Shown piece by piece: positions 9,010 through 19,197 of a DNA stretch of 64,000 bases. The position numbers were made by a program, and so were the translations under genes. The stretch's first letter is position 1. The number at the start of each line of letters is the position of its first letter. Origin of the DNA: Mesorhizobium sp. LMG 17147 (lineage in GTDB: Bacteria; Pseudomonadota; Alphaproteobacteria; Rhizobiales; Rhizobiaceae); NCBI RefSeq assembly GCF_024297145.1, contig NZ_JANCTC010000002.1:479001-543000 (forward strand). The letters run 5' to 3'. A model generated the notes under the pieces. The model saw only the letters and a list, made by a program, of their open reading frames with translations, was not told the origin of the DNA and made no database searches.

Positions 9010-9854
9010 GCGGAACGCAAAACAAGACTGGTCGCGCACGCGGCGAGGAATGGTGGCAGACCGGCATCATCGAGATGCGACCCGGCGTCATCCGGCTGCG
9101 CGGCTATGAGATCCAGGATCTGATCGGCCGCGTCAGTTTTCCGGCAATGATCTGGCTGATGCTGCGCGGCGAACTGCCGAGCGAGGAGCAGGCGGCGCTG
9201 CTTGGCATCGCGCTGGGTGCTGCCGTCGACCATGGGCCGCAGGCGCCGTCGATCGCCATCGCCCGTATGGCGATCACCTGCGGCGTCGCCATCAACAGTG
9301 CCATGGCATCAGCCGTCAACGTGCTTGGCGATGTGCATGGGGGCGCCGGCGAACAGGCGCTTTCCTTCTACGGAGACATCGCTGCCGAACTGGACGCCGG
9401 CATGCCGCTTGCGGACGCCGTGTCGGCGCGGCTCGATCGTTTCCTTGCCGGGGAAAACGGCTATGTGCCCGGGCTCGGCCATCGTTTCCATCCGGTCGAC
9501 CCGCGGGCGCCCCGCCTCATCGAGCTAACCCGCGACTTTGCCGCGCGCGGCATCGTCAGCGGGCGCTTCGCCGACATCGCCGAGGCGATCGAGGCCGAGG
9601 TAGCGCGGCGCAAGGGCAAAAAAATCCCGCTCAATATCGACGGCGCCACGGCCGTCATCTACGGCGAGCTCGGCTTCCCGCCGCCGCTGACGCGCGGCCT
9701 TTTCGTGCTGTCGCGCTCGGTCGGCATCCTCGCACATGCGTGGGAACAGTCGCAGGAAAGCGATCGCAACAAGGGGCCGCTGCCGCGCGAATGGCTGTGG
9801 GCCTATACCGGCACGCCGGTGCGGTCTTTGCCCGAGGGCGACGGCGGCAAGTGA
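9006..9854 (+). CDS. Citrate synthase-fold lyase (citryl-CoA lyase-like)
   Basis: A 282-residue protein, much shorter than true citrate synthase (about 430), matching the group annotated as citryl-CoA lyase. Visible signatures are GVIRLRGYEIQDLIGRVSFPAMIWLMLRGELP, NVLGDVHGGAGEQAL (active-site loop), GYVPGLGHRFHPVDPRAPRL (the G-L-G-H/R catalytic segment) and a late RSVGILAHAWEQ. The frame is open further upstream, but the ATG overlapping the CoA-transferase stop (ATGA) fits the family start. Together the two enzymes could cleave a citryl-CoA-like thioester to acetyl-CoA and a keto acid; the exact substrate is inferred. Confidence 0.85.
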   Translation: MSGTQNKTGRARGEEWWQTGIIEMRPGVIRLRGYEIQDLIGRVSFPAMIWLMLRGELPSEEQAALLGIALGAAVDHGPQAPSIAIARMAITCGVAINSAMASAVNVLGDVHGGAGEQALSFYGDIAAELDAGMPLADAVSARLDRFLAGENGYVPGLGHRFHPVDPRAPRLIELTRDFAARGIVSGRFADIAEAIEAEVARRKGKKIPLNIDGATAVIYGELGFPPPLTRGLFVLSRSVGILAHAWEQSQESDRNKGPLPREWLWAYTGTPVRSLPEGDGGK

Positions 9855-9928
9855 AATTTCGATTCAAGTGACGGCGGCAGGCGCTGTGGCCAATTCCATC
9901 CCGATCCAGTCGTGATAGCCTCGATCCT

Positions 9929-10438
9929 TTATTGAGCGTGATCTTTTCCGAAAGCCGGATTCTTTTTTTTGGAACTATACTCCAGCTTGGGAATCCTGAC
10001 GTTCCTCACCAGCGTCGAGAGATCCGGCTCGTCGATGAGCACCGCCGCGTCGGCCGGCGCCAGCCACGCACGCTGACGCCTCTTGGATTCTTCCCAGTCG
10101 GCAAGTTCCTCGGATACCTCCAGCAAATAGACGACGACGTCGACACGGACGAAGCGGTTCGCCAGCCGCTTCCAGTAGCAATAGGTGCCGGCCGGCTGTT
10201 TCAGTGTCTTGCCCAGAACGCCGGCTTCTTCCTGTGCTTCGATGGTGGCCGCCTTGCGGCCGCTCTTGCCCTTCATTGGCCAGCCCTTCGGCACAATAAA
10301 GCGCCTTGTCGTTCGCGATGTAACCAGCATCACCTCGACGTCGCCATGCTCGTTCAGCCGAAACGGAATCGCCGCGACCTGGCGAATCCGGTCGCCCTTC
10401 CTTGCCTTGCGTACGACCTTCTTCTTGCTGGCTGCCAT
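9929..10438 (-). CDS. NUDIX hydrolase
   Basis: Predicted hydrolase of a nucleoside-diphosphate-linked or diphosphoinositol-type substrate, 169 residues. The box runs PKGWPMKGKSGRKAATIEAQ then EEAGV, so the metal-binding E-x-x-E-E core is intact while the first Glu of the consensus is Lys and the usual Arg is Ile. The Lys/Arg-rich N-terminus MAASKKKVVRKARKGDRIRQ precedes the fold. The start ATG was preferred over an upstream ATG that would add 31 residues unlike the family. Product specificity cannot be read from sequence. Confidence 0.85.
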   Translation of the reverse strand: MAASKKKVVRKARKGDRIRQVAAIPFRLNEHGDVEVMLVTSRTTRRFIVPKGWPMKGKSGRKAATIEAQEEAGVLGKTLKQPAGTYCYWKRLANRFVRVDVVVYLLEVSEELADWEESKRRQRAWLAPADAAVLIDEPDLSTLVRNVRIPKLEYSSKKKNPAFGKDHAQ

Positions 10439-10567
10439 TCGATAATCCAGTCGAGGCGGTGCCCAAACGGCAAGGGCAGCGTTGCAAAGTCGGCCGCTTT
10501 CAATGGGGCGCAAGCGGAGCGGTTTCCACAATATATAAGTCGGCTAAATAAATGAAAGGGCCGGTCG

Positions 10568-10873
10568 TCAGCGGCAGGTGCTGACGAAGCCGCTCCCCGA
10601 CGGCAGCAACTGGCAAGTTGGCCTCATCTGCGGCACCTCCTGCCGTTGCGGGGTTGGGATTTGGCGATCCTGGGCACGGTACTGCTGTTGCTGCTGCTGG
10701 TATTGCTGGCGCCGCAGCCTGTTCTCCAACATCTGCAACTGGTCCTGCTGGATCAACACGTTGCGGTCGGCGGGACTGACGACCTGTGCCGATGCAGCAG
10801 GATTTACGCCCGGCAGCATCGCCGCAGTCAGCATTGCCGACCCCAAAAACGTCAATAGACGAAGCCGTGGCAT
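10568..10873 (-). CDS. Small exported Gln-rich protein
   Basis: Unrecognised protein of 101 residues. A signal peptide (MPRLRLLTFLGSAMLTAAML, cleavage near ASA-QV) is followed by a helical Gln/Arg-rich stretch (LRRQQYQQQQQQYRAQDR) and a C-terminal pair of cysteines in PTCQLL and STCR. The signal peptide and normal codon bias suggest a real periplasmic protein. The frame is open upstream, but this ATG gives the signal sequence. It is divergent from nothing and lies just beyond the end of the kdp operon. Confidence 0.65.
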   Translation of the reverse strand: MPRLRLLTFLGSAMLTAAMLPGVNPAASAQVVSPADRNVLIQQDQLQMLENRLRRQQYQQQQQQYRAQDRQIPTPQRQEVPQMRPTCQLLPSGSGFVSTCR

Positions 10874-10994
10874 TGGTTCATTCCCGCACAAAACCGATCT
10901 TTCCGTAATATAGGGCTTTTGTCCGGCGACACCATGGCCGCCGCTGATTTGAAGCGGATTGGAAGAGGCATTTCGGCTTCGGATGCTCGTCGCG

Positions 10995-11687
10995 TCAATC
11001 GACTTCGCGCAGCCGGTATCCAACGCCGGTCTCGGTGGTGATATAGCGGGGCTGGTCGGGCGTTTTTTCGATCTTTTGCCTGATCTGCCGGACGTAGACT
11101 CTGAGATATTGAACGTCGGTGGAATCGCCCCAGACCTGCTTCAGCAGGAATTGGTGGGTGAGAACCTTACCGGCATGCTGTACGAGGATGCGGAGGATGT
11201 CGTATTCCTTCGGCGAGAGCTTTATCTCCTTGTCCTCGACCTTGACGATGCGCTTCACCAGATCGACGGAGAGGTCGCCGGTCTGGAACACCGGTCTCTC
11301 ACCCTGCTGCTGGAACTTGTGGCGAAGCGCGACGCGGATGCGTGCGACAAGCTCGTTCATACCGAATGGCTTGGTTACATAATCGTCGGCGCCGAGTTCG
11401 AGGGCCGAGACGATGCCGGCCTCATCAGTGCGGCTGGAAAGAATAACCACGGGAATGTCCAGGCCATCATCCCGCCATTTGCGGAGCAGCTCATGCCCGC
11501 TCATGCCGGGCAGGCCGAGATCGAGCAGCACAAGGTCTGGCTTTTCCGTCTCGATGAGTTCAATCGCCGCCCTGGCGTTCGGCGCCTCGCTGATCGCATA
11601 GCCTTGGCTGCCAAGCCCGACGCGAAGTAGTTTCCGGATCGGCGGTTCGTCGTCGACCACCAATATCCGAACGTCGAGGCTCGTCAT
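10995..11687 (-). CDS. kdpE: KdpE response regulator
   Basis: OmpR-type response regulator of 230 residues that, phosphorylated by KdpD, turns on the kdp operon under potassium limitation or osmotic stress. Receiver domain: ILVVDDEPPIRKLLR acidic pair, phospho-acceptor Asp in LVLLDLGLPGMSG, and the conserved Lys in DDYVTKPFG. The C-terminal winged helix includes LSPKEYDILRILVQHAGKVLTH and YLRVYVRQIRQKIE. The start ATG overlaps the kdpD stop by 4 bp, so the two are translationally coupled. Confidence 0.96.
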   Translation of the reverse strand: MTSLDVRILVVDDEPPIRKLLRVGLGSQGYAISEAPNARAAIELIETEKPDLVLLDLGLPGMSGHELLRKWRDDGLDIPVVILSSRTDEAGIVSALELGADDYVTKPFGMNELVARIRVALRHKFQQQGERPVFQTGDLSVDLVKRIVKVEDKEIKLSPKEYDILRILVQHAGKVLTHQFLLKQVWGDSTDVQYLRVYVRQIRQKIEKTPDQPRYITTETGVGYRLREVD

Positions 11688-14434
11688 GGCAGATCGTCCA
11701 TATTTTGATGGCCCGCCTCGGGTTCGCCGAGATTGGGCAGCTCCGCCGGTACCAGTTGCATCTTGATCTTGAAAACCGCCCCCGAGCGGTCGGACCTGTT
11801 TGCCGCCGAGAGCGTCCCGCCCATCGCTTCGATGAAGCCGCGGCAAATCGACAGGCCGAGCCCGGTGCCGGCACGCACCTGGTCACCCTTGCGCACACGG
11901 TAGAAAGTGTCGAAAACGCGCTCCAGGTCCGCTGGCGGAATGCCTGGTCCCTCGTCCATGATCTGCAGGATGATGAAGCCGTTATCGGCCCAGGCCTGCA
12001 GGCGGATCGTCGAACCTGGTGGCGCGTATTTTGCAGCATTGTCGAGGAGGTTGAACAGCACCTGTTCGAACAGAACGGGGTCGACCCGCAACATCGGCAG
12101 ATCCGATGGAATGTCGATCTCGGTCTTATGCTCGCGGACGATTTTGCGGGCCCGATGCAGAGCTGACCCGACAATGTCGCCGAGATAGTGAAAGGCGTAG
12201 TTCGGCTCCATCGTGCCGGATTCGATCTTGGTCATGTCGAGCAGATTGGCAATAAAGCGGTTAAGCCTCTCCGCCTCATCGAGCACGGTCGACAGCAGTT
12301 CCGTCCGGTCCTGCTCGGGAAGCGCGGCCTCGAAGTCCCTGAGTGTTCCGGCCGCGCCCATGATGGCGGCAAGCGGCGTTTTCAAATCGTGGGAAATGGA
12401 GGTGAGCAAGGCCGAGCGCAGACGGTCTGCCTCGGCCGCAAGCTTGGCCCGGTCAACGTCGGCGACGAGCTGGATGCGCTCGATGGCGACCGCCGCCTGG
12501 TCGGCGAGCGCATCGAGCAGACGCTGCTGCTCGGGTGTCAGCAGCGGACCTTGCTTATCGTTGTCGAGGCCGACAACGCCCACCGCCGTGCGTCCGGTCC
12601 GCAAGGGCAGATAGAGGCGTTTTGCTCCGGGCAGCGTGTCGGCGCCGCGCCCGGCGGCGCGATTATGCTCCCAGGCCCAGCGGGCTGCTGCAATGTCGGC
12701 CTCGGCCAGCGTGTCGTCGGGTGGGTAACCGGCTTTGACCGCAATTGTGCCGTCCTCCGGCAGAAGCAGCACCACGCGCAGCTTCAGCATCGAGGCGATC
12801 TGGAAGGCAGTCGCCCAGAGAACGTCGTCGAGCGTGCCAGCGCCGGCGAGCTTCTTTGAGAAGAGATAAATATCTTCCGTGGCGCGTGCCCGCGAGCGCG
12901 CAGCGACCGCCTGACGCTGCACGCGCGCTGTTAGATTGCTGGCAATGACCGCAACAACCAGGAAGACGGCCAGCGCAACGATGCTCTCCGGATCCTCGAT
13001 CGTCAGCGTGTAGCGTGGTTCCAGGAAGAAATAGTTGAAGGCAATGGCGCTGATGAGGCAGGCATACAAAGCCGGCCAGAGACCGCCGGTCACCGCCGAC
13101 GTCAGGACCCCAATGAGAAAGATGATCGCCAGGTTGCGGACGTCGAGAAACTGGTCGAGAAGGACGGCGAAGGCGAGCGAGCCAACAACATAGGCCGTGG
13201 CCCTGAGATAGGGCCAGATCTCGAACTGCCACTGCTCGTCCGCCGCCTTGACGGTCCTCGACGTCGCCTCGGCGTTGCGTTCGTTTCCCGAAATGACATG
13301 GACGCTGATGTCGCCGGCATTGCGGATGAGATCGTAAGTAAGCGAGCCTTCGATCAATTCCCGCCAGCGCGATCGGGTCGGCCTGCCGATCACGATGTGG
13401 GTGAAGTTGTTCGCCGTCGCATGCCGAACGATGTCTTGCGCGACGTTCTGACCCGGAATGGTCGTCACCTCGGCACCGAGCTGCTCGGCAAGGCGCAGCT
13501 GCGTCGCCAGCCGATCCTTGTTTTCCTCAGGCATGGCAGCTGAACGAGGGGTATCGACATGAAGCGCCGTCCAAGGGGCGCGGAGCCGATCGGCCAACCT
13601 TCGCGCATAACGTACACGGGCCGCCCCGCCCGGACGCGCATCGACGCAGACGAGAACCCTTTCCCCCGCTGCCCAGGGCCCGGGTATCGCGTGGGCCTGC
13701 ATGTGGGTCAGCAACTGCTCGTCGACCCGCTGGGCAGTGCGGCGGAGCGCCAATTCCCGAAGCGCCGTCAGATTGCCCGGCGAGAAATAGTTCTCGATGG
13801 CGCGCTGGGCGGTGCTGGGGATGTAGACCTTGCCTTCCTCAAGCCGCTTGATCAGATCGTCGGGGGTCAGGTCGATGATCTCGATATCGTCTGCCTGGTC
13901 GATTATGGAGTCTGGGACAGTTTCCCGCACCCTGACGCGGGTGATCTGCGTCACGACATCGTTCAGACTCTCGACGTGCTGGATATTCAGCGTCGTGTAG
14001 ACATCGATGCCGTGCGTCAGGATTTCCTGGACGTCGAGGTAGCGCTTGGGGTGACGGCTGCCCGGCGCGTTGGTATGGGCAAGTTCGTCGACCAGAACCA
14101 GCGCCGGGTGCCGGGCGAGGATGGCGTCGAGATCCATCTCCTCGAGGATCCGCCCTTTGTAATCGATCTCAAGGCGAGGAATGACCTCGTAGCCTTCGAC
14201 CAGCGTCTGGGTTTCATTGCGGCCGTGCGTCTCGACGATACCGATTACTACGTCGATCCCGTCGGCCAACCTGGCGCGGCCCGACATCAGCATCTCGTAG
14301 GTCTTGCCGACACCGGGGGCGGCGCCGAGAAATATCCTCAGGCGACCGCGCTCCTCTCGCTGGGCATGCTCGAGTAGCGCGTCGGGAGAGGGCCTGGTTT
14401 CGGCGGTGCGGCTGTCGTCTGGCATAAGCGTCAA
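11684..14434 (-). CDS. kdpD: KdpD sensor histidine kinase
   Basis: Potassium/turgor sensor kinase of 916 residues, full length. Order: N-terminal KdpD domain with Walker A GAAPGVGKT (about residues 37-45) and LVDELAHTNAPGSRHPKRY; a universal-stress-protein domain around 250-375; four membrane helices of the DUF4118 region around 400-500; a GAF-like segment; HisKA with the phospho-His in TSISHDLKTPLAAIMG near 685; HATPase with NLLDNAAKYAPPG and DEGPGIPPADLERVFDTFYR. Lies 44 bp after kdpC. A second in-frame ATG three codons in is also possible. Confidence 0.97.
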   Translation of the reverse strand: MTLMPDDSRTAETRPSPDALLEHAQREERGRLRIFLGAAPGVGKTYEMLMSGRARLADGIDVVIGIVETHGRNETQTLVEGYEVIPRLEIDYKGRILEEMDLDAILARHPALVLVDELAHTNAPGSRHPKRYLDVQEILTHGIDVYTTLNIQHVESLNDVVTQITRVRVRETVPDSIIDQADDIEIIDLTPDDLIKRLEEGKVYIPSTAQRAIENYFSPGNLTALRELALRRTAQRVDEQLLTHMQAHAIPGPWAAGERVLVCVDARPGGAARVRYARRLADRLRAPWTALHVDTPRSAAMPEENKDRLATQLRLAEQLGAEVTTIPGQNVAQDIVRHATANNFTHIVIGRPTRSRWRELIEGSLTYDLIRNAGDISVHVISGNERNAEATSRTVKAADEQWQFEIWPYLRATAYVVGSLAFAVLLDQFLDVRNLAIIFLIGVLTSAVTGGLWPALYACLISAIAFNYFFLEPRYTLTIEDPESIVALAVFLVVAVIASNLTARVQRQAVAARSRARATEDIYLFSKKLAGAGTLDDVLWATAFQIASMLKLRVVLLLPEDGTIAVKAGYPPDDTLAEADIAAARWAWEHNRAAGRGADTLPGAKRLYLPLRTGRTAVGVVGLDNDKQGPLLTPEQQRLLDALADQAAVAIERIQLVADVDRAKLAAEADRLRSALLTSISHDLKTPLAAIMGAAGTLRDFEAALPEQDRTELLSTVLDEAERLNRFIANLLDMTKIESGTMEPNYAFHYLGDIVGSALHRARKIVREHKTEIDIPSDLPMLRVDPVLFEQVLFNLLDNAAKYAPPGSTIRLQAWADNGFIILQIMDEGPGIPPADLERVFDTFYRVRKGDQVRAGTGLGLSICRGFIEAMGGTLSAANRSDRSGAVFKIKMQLVPAELPNLGEPEAGHQNMDDLP

Positions 14435-14478
14435 TCATGAACGGCGCCGGCTTCGGTGTCGATCCCGGCGCCGGTCCT

Positions 14479-15054
14479 TTACTGTTTCATCGCATCGTCC
14501 AGCGCAAGGTTGAGGGCCAGCACATTGACCACCGGCTCGCCGATGAATCCCAATTCGCGATCTTCGACATGGCTGTCGACAAGCGATTTGATCCTGGATT
14601 CATCGACGCCCCTGGCCTTGGCCACCCTGGCGACCTGAAAATAGGCCGCGTCGGGGCTGATATGCGGATCGAGGCCGCTGCCGGACGTGGTGACCAGATC
14701 TATCGGTACCGGCTGGTTCGGGTTTTCCGTCCTCAGCCTTTCGGCGTCAACCTTGATGCGGTCGATCAGCTTGGGATTGGTCGGGCCGAGATTCGAGCCG
14801 CCCGAGGCGGCGGCATTGTAGCCGTCGCCGGCAGCCGAGAGACGGCCATGGAAGTAGCGGTCGCTGGTGAAAGCCTGGCCGATCAGCTCGGAACCGACGA
14901 GCTTGCCGTCCTTCTCGATCAGGCTGCCATTGGCCTGGCGCGAAAACAGCGCCTGCGCAATGCCGGTCATGCCGATCGGATAGATCAAACCCGTCAGAAT
15001 CGTGAAGAAGACGATCATGACGATCGCGGGTCTGATTTGATTGAGCATCGACAT
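14479..15054 (-). CDS. kdpC: KdpC, potassium-transporting ATPase C chain
   Basis: Single-pass membrane subunit (191 residues) that helps ATP binding in the KdpFABC pump. One N-terminal helix ([22 protein letters not shown]) is followed by the conserved [34 protein letters not shown] and [13 protein letters not shown] motifs, all typical of KdpC. It starts 6 bp after the kdpB stop. Confidence 0.97.
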   Translation of the reverse strand: MSMLNQIRPAIVMIVFFTILTGLIYPIGMTGIAQALFSRQANGSLIEKDGKLVGSELIGQAFTSDRYFHGRLSAAGDGYNAAASGGSNLGPTNPKLIDRIKVDAERLRTENPNQPVPIDLVTTSGSGLDPHISPDAAYFQVARVAKARGVDESRIKSLVDSHVEDRELGFIGEPVVNVLALNLALDDAMKQ

Positions 15055-15060
15055 GGTTCC

Positions 15061-17148
15061 TTATGCGAGACCGAGAGCGGTGATGGCCATGTCGATCACC
15101 TTGATGCCGACGAAGGGGACGACGACGCCGCCGAGGCCATAGACAGTGAGATTGCGGCTGAGCAGCGCACCGGCGCCGACTGCGCGGTATTTGACGCCCC
15201 TCAGCGACAGCGGGATCAGCGCAATGATGATCAGCGCGTTGAAGATGATGGCCGAGAGGATAGCGCTCTGCGGCGTGGCCAGATGCATGACGTTGAGCGC
15301 TTGCAGCGGCCCGGCGGTCTGGCCCGGGGCGATGTAGAAGACGGCGAATATTGCCGGGATGATGGCAAAATACTTGGCTACGTCGTTGGCGATGGAGAAG
15401 GTGGTCAGCGAGCCACGCGTCATCAGCAGCGCCTTGCCGATTTCGACGATCTCGATCAGCTTGGTCGGATCGCTGTCGAGATCGACCATGTTGCCGGCCT
15501 CGCGCGCCGCGACCGTGCCGGTGTTCATGGCAACGCCGACATCGGCCTGCGCAAGGGCCGGCGCATCGTTGGTGCCATCGCCGCACATCGCGACCAGTTT
15601 GCCTTTGGCCTGCTCGTCGCGGATCAGCTTCAACTTGTCCTCGGGCGTCGCCTGGGCAAGGAAGTCGTCGACGCCGGCTTCCGCCGCGATCGCCGCCGCG
15701 GTCATCGGATTATCGCCGGTGATCATCACCGTGCGGATGCCCATGCGGCGCAATTCGGCAAAGCGTTCTGCGATGCCGCCCTTGACGATGTCCTTCAGAT
15801 GGACGACGCCGAGGAGGCGCCCGTCGCGCTCGACCGCGAGTGGAGTGCCACCCGATTTGGCGATCTCGTCGGCGATCGCCTGAAGGTCGCGGACGGTGTC
15901 GTTGCGCGTACGGCCTGTGGCAACTGTCGAGAGGTTGACGTGGGCAAGTACCGCATCGACTGCGCCCTTGCGGACCGAGGAGCCTTCCAGATCGACGCCG
16001 CTCATGCGGGTTTGCGCGGTGAAGGGCACGAAAGTCGCGTGCAGGCTTGCCATGTCGCGGGCGCGGATGGCGTATTTTTCCTTCGCCAGGACGACGATCG
16101 AGCGGCCTTCCGGCGTTTCGTCGGCAAGCGAGGCAAGCTGGGCCGCGTCCGCCAGTTCCTGTTCGGTGACGCCCTTGACCGGACGAAATGCCGTCGCCTG
16201 GCGGTTGCCCAGCGTGATGGTTCCGGTCTTGTCGAGCAGCAGCGTGTCGACATCGCCGGCCGCCTCGACGGCGCGGCCCGACATGGCCAGCACGTTGAAG
16301 CGCACCAGGCGGTCCATGCCGGCAATGCCGATCGCCGACAGCAGGGCGCCAATTGTGGTCGGGATCAGGGTAACGAACAGGGCGACCAGCACCGTCACCG
16401 AGATATAACCGCCCGAATACGAGGCGAAGCTCGGGATCGTCGCCGTGGCCAGCACGAAGATCAGCGTCATGCCGACGAGCAGGATATTGAGCGCGATCTC
16501 GTTGGGTGTCTTCTGGCGCTCGGCGCCCTCGACCAACGAGATCATGCGGTCGAGGAACGTATGGCCGGCAGCCGCGGTGATGCGCACGCGGATCCAGTCG
16601 GACAAGACCTGCGTGCCGCCGGTCACCGCCGAACGGTCGCCGCCGGATTCGCGGATAACCGGTGCGGATTCGCCGGTGATGGCCGCCTCGTTGACCGACG
16701 CCATGCCTTCGACCACCTCGCCGTCCGAGGGGATGATGTCGCCGGCTTCGACAAGCACGATGTCGCCGACCTTCAGGCTGGTGCCGGGCACCAGTTTGAA
16801 CTTGCTGCGGTCGCCATCGTTCAACAGCTTGGCCTGCGTCTCGGTTCGCGCCCGGCGCAGCGAGTCTGCCTGCGCCTTGCCGCGGCCTTCGGCCACCGCT
16901 TCGGCGAAATTGGCGAAGAGCACGGTGAACCACAGCCAAATGATGATCTGCAGCGTGAAGCCAAGATCGCCGCCGCTGGTAACGAGATCCTTGACGAACA
17001 GCACGGTGGTGAGCGCCGAGACGACGGCGACGACAAACATCACCGGGTTTCGCATCAAGGTGCGCGGGTTCAGTTTTCTGAAGGAACCGCCGATAGCGGG
17101 CCACAGAATGCGGGTATCCATGATGCTCACGGATTTCGACGGGCTCAT
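15061..17148 (-). CDS. kdpB: KdpB, potassium-transporting P-type ATPase
   Basis: Catalytic ATP-hydrolysing subunit, 695 residues. Shows the actuator TGESAPV loop, the phosphorylation motif [18 protein letters not shown] nucleotide-domain segment, [31 protein letters not shown] and the hinge [22 protein letters not shown]. The start ATG overlaps the stop of the upstream 69-residue gene by 4 bp, so KdpB translation is coupled to that small gene rather than directly to kdpA. Confidence 0.98.
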   Translation of the reverse strand: MSPSKSVSIMDTRILWPAIGGSFRKLNPRTLMRNPVMFVVAVVSALTTVLFVKDLVTSGGDLGFTLQIIIWLWFTVLFANFAEAVAEGRGKAQADSLRRARTETQAKLLNDGDRSKFKLVPGTSLKVGDIVLVEAGDIIPSDGEVVEGMASVNEAAITGESAPVIRESGGDRSAVTGGTQVLSDWIRVRITAAAGHTFLDRMISLVEGAERQKTPNEIALNILLVGMTLIFVLATATIPSFASYSGGYISVTVLVALFVTLIPTTIGALLSAIGIAGMDRLVRFNVLAMSGRAVEAAGDVDTLLLDKTGTITLGNRQATAFRPVKGVTEQELADAAQLASLADETPEGRSIVVLAKEKYAIRARDMASLHATFVPFTAQTRMSGVDLEGSSVRKGAVDAVLAHVNLSTVATGRTRNDTVRDLQAIADEIAKSGGTPLAVERDGRLLGVVHLKDIVKGGIAERFAELRRMGIRTVMITGDNPMTAAAIAAEAGVDDFLAQATPEDKLKLIRDEQAKGKLVAMCGDGTNDAPALAQADVGVAMNTGTVAAREAGNMVDLDSDPTKLIEIVEIGKALLMTRGSLTTFSIANDVAKYFAIIPAIFAVFYIAPGQTAGPLQALNVMHLATPQSAILSAIIFNALIIIALIPLSLRGVKYRAVGAGALLSRNLTVYGLGGVVVPFVGIKVIDMAITALGLA

Positions 17149-17354
17149 TTGGTAGCTCCAGTGTCGATGTTGTTGACCGGTCGATCGTGTGCCGAACGAA
17201 GGTGCGGCGGCCCGTAAGCCAGCAGCCAGATCATGATCAAGGCTGCCGCAATAGCGAGGAATGTGGACAGCGTCGGGAAAGGAGGGGGCGTTTTCTCCCC
17301 CTCCGGCTCGGGGCGATGCCGGACCTTTCGAGGTATGATCTTGAACCAGGGCAT
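17145..17354 (-). CDS. Small membrane protein between kdpA and kdpB
   Basis: A 69-residue protein I do not recognise as a named Kdp subunit. It has a basic, Pro-rich N-terminus ([20 protein letters not shown]), one strong membrane helix ([20 protein letters not shown]) and a polar tail. It starts 7 bp after the kdpA stop and overlaps the kdpB start by 4 bp (ATGA), so it is made with the pump. The tight coupling makes chance unlikely. It may be an accessory or regulatory subunit of the Kdp complex; that role is inferred from position only. Confidence 0.75.
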   Translation of the reverse strand: MPWFKIIPRKVRHRPEPEGEKTPPPFPTLSTFLAIAAALIMIWLLAYGPPHLRSAHDRPVNNIDTGATK

Positions 17355-17361
17355 GGCCGTT

Positions 17362-19065
17362 TCAGAATGTCTGACCGTGAATCATCGCCAGGTGCTCGAC
17401 GATCGGTCCGACCGCCAGGGCCGGGAAGAAGGTCAGGCCACCGACGATCAGGATGACACCAACCAGCAGCCCGACGAACAGTGGACCGTCGGTCGGGAAG
17501 GTGCCGGCGGAGGCAGGGACGGTCTTCTTCGCAACCAGCGAGCCAGCAATCGCCAACGCCGGAATAATGACCAGGAACCGGCCCATCAGCATGCCGATGC
17601 CGAGCGTTACGGTGTACCAGGGCGTGTTGCCGCTGAGGCCGCCAAAGGCGGAGCCATTGTTCGCCGCGGCCGAGGTGTAGGCATAGAGAACCTCGGAGAA
17701 GCCGTGCGGGCCGGCATTGGCGATGGAAGCAACGCCGGTCGGCAGCACCACCGCGATAGCGGTGAAGATCAGCATTGCAAGCGGCAGGCAGAGCACGGCC
17801 AGCATCGCCATCTTGACCTCGTTGGCCTCAATCTTCTTACCGAGATATTCGGGCGTGCGTCCGACCATCAGCCCGGCGACGAAAACGGCAATGACGATGA
17901 ACATCAGGATACCGTAGAAGCCGGCGCCGACGCCGCCGACAATGACCTCGCCGAGCTGCATGTTGATGATGGGGATCATGCCGCCGAGTGCGGTGAAGCT
18001 GTCGTGCATGGCGTTGACCGCGCCGCAGGACGCGGCGGTGGTGATGACGGCAAAGAGCGCCGACAGAGCGATGCCGAAACGGCTCTCCTTGCCCTCCATG
18101 TTGCCGCCGCCGACGCCCAGCGCATGGATCAGCGGATTGCCTGCGGCTTCCGCCCAGTAGCAGACGGCAACGCCGGCGATGAACAGCACGCCCATAGCCG
18201 ACAGAATTGCCCAGCCCTGGCGCTGGTTGCCTACCATGCGGCCGAAGACATTGGTCAACGCCGCGCCGAGGGCGAAGATCGTCACCATCTGGATCAGGTT
18301 GGAGATTGCGTCGGGATTTTCGAAGGGATGCGCTGCATTGGCGTTGAAGAAACCGCCGCCATTGGTGCCGAGCATCTTGATGGCAACCTGGGAAGCGACC
18401 GGCCCGACCGCAATAGTCTGTTGCGCGCCTTCGAGCGTCGTCGCGTTGACGTAGGCAGCGAGCGTCTGCGGCATGCCGAGATAGACATAGACCAGAGTCA
18501 GGACGATGCAGAACGGCAAAAGCAGATAGAGCGTGCCGCGAGTCATATCGACCCAGAAATTGCCGATCGATTTGCCTGAGGCCCTGGCAAAGCCGCGGAT
18601 CAATGCGACCGCAATGGCGATGCCGGTCGCCGCCGACAGGAAATTCTGCACGGTCAAGCCGGCCATCTGCACCAGATAGGACATCGTGCTTTCGCCGCCG
18701 TAGTTCTGCCAGTTGGTGTTGGTCATGAAGCTGGCGGCGGTGTTGAAGGCCAGCCCAGGTTCGACGGCGGTCATGCCGGCCGGATTGTAGGGCAGGCCGC
18801 CTTGCAGCCGTTGCAGCAAATAGAGCACCAGGAAGCCGGCCAGGTTAAAGAACAGCAGGGCCGCCGCATAAGAGGTCCAGTGCTGCTCCTCGCGCTCGCT
18901 GGTCCCTGATATGCGGTAGAGCCCGCGCTCGAGCGGGGCCAGAATTGACGACAGGAATGTGCGCTCGCCGCTGAAAACGCGATACATGTAACCGCCGAGC
19001 GGCTTGGCCAGCAGAACGACGATCCCGCAATAGACGAGGATCTGCAGCCATCCGTTGATTGTCAT
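17362..19065 (-). CDS. kdpA: KdpA, potassium-binding channel subunit
   Basis: Potassium-selective membrane subunit related to Trk/HKT channels, 567 residues with about ten helices. The four selectivity-filter-type loops are visible, including [57 protein letters not shown] and [19 protein letters not shown]. It follows kdpF by 25 bp and begins the KdpA-small protein-KdpB block. Confidence 0.98.
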   Translation of the reverse strand: MTINGWLQILVYCGIVVLLAKPLGGYMYRVFSGERTFLSSILAPLERGLYRISGTSEREEQHWTSYAAALLFFNLAGFLVLYLLQRLQGGLPYNPAGMTAVEPGLAFNTAASFMTNTNWQNYGGESTMSYLVQMAGLTVQNFLSAATGIAIAVALIRGFARASGKSIGNFWVDMTRGTLYLLLPFCIVLTLVYVYLGMPQTLAAYVNATTLEGAQQTIAVGPVASQVAIKMLGTNGGGFFNANAAHPFENPDAISNLIQMVTIFALGAALTNVFGRMVGNQRQGWAILSAMGVLFIAGVAVCYWAEAAGNPLIHALGVGGGNMEGKESRFGIALSALFAVITTAASCGAVNAMHDSFTALGGMIPIINMQLGEVIVGGVGAGFYGILMFIVIAVFVAGLMVGRTPEYLGKKIEANEVKMAMLAVLCLPLAMLIFTAIAVVLPTGVASIANAGPHGFSEVLYAYTSAAANNGSAFGGLSGNTPWYTVTLGIGMLMGRFLVIIPALAIAGSLVAKKTVPASAGTFPTDGPLFVGLLVGVILIVGGLTFFPALAVGPIVEHLAMIHGQTF

Positions 19066-19090
19066 GGGGTTGGCTCCTTGCCAGCGGAGA

Positions 19091-19180
19091 TCAGAAGCGT
19101 TCCGGGCGAACGAGGGCGTATGTCAGGTAGGCGAGAAGAAACAAGGTCACGGCGCCGCCGAGGATATAGTCGAAAAGCAT
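19091..19180 (-). CDS. kdpF: KdpF, small stabilising subunit
   Basis: A 29-residue single-helix protein beginning [20 protein letters not shown] and ending YALVRPERF, the classic KdpF pattern (Y-A-L-x-x-P-E-R-F). KdpF stabilises the KdpABC complex. An AGGGG stretch lies about 8 bp upstream of the ATG. It precedes kdpA, as usual. Confidence 0.93.
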   Translation of the reverse strand: MLFDYILGGAVTLFLLAYLTYALVRPERF

Positions 19181-19197
19181 GTTGCGATCCCCTAAAC

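Noticed and set aside
6262..9039. A 925-codon minus-strand open frame opposite tctA and the CoA-transferase gene.
   Set aside because: Antisense shadow of two clear genes; Arg/Gln/His/Asp-rich without motif or ribosome site.
9929..10531. A longer NUDIX protein beginning at the first in-frame ATG.
   Set aside because: The extra N-terminal residues look non-coding and the internal ATG gives the family-like Lys-rich start.
14437..17217. A very long plus-strand open frame (more than 900 codons) opposite kdpC, kdpB and kdpA start.
   Set aside because: It mirrors kdpB and kdpC in the complementary frame of high-GC DNA; the product is Arg/Asp/Gly/His-rich with no motif, while the minus-strand reads are unmistakable Kdp subunits.
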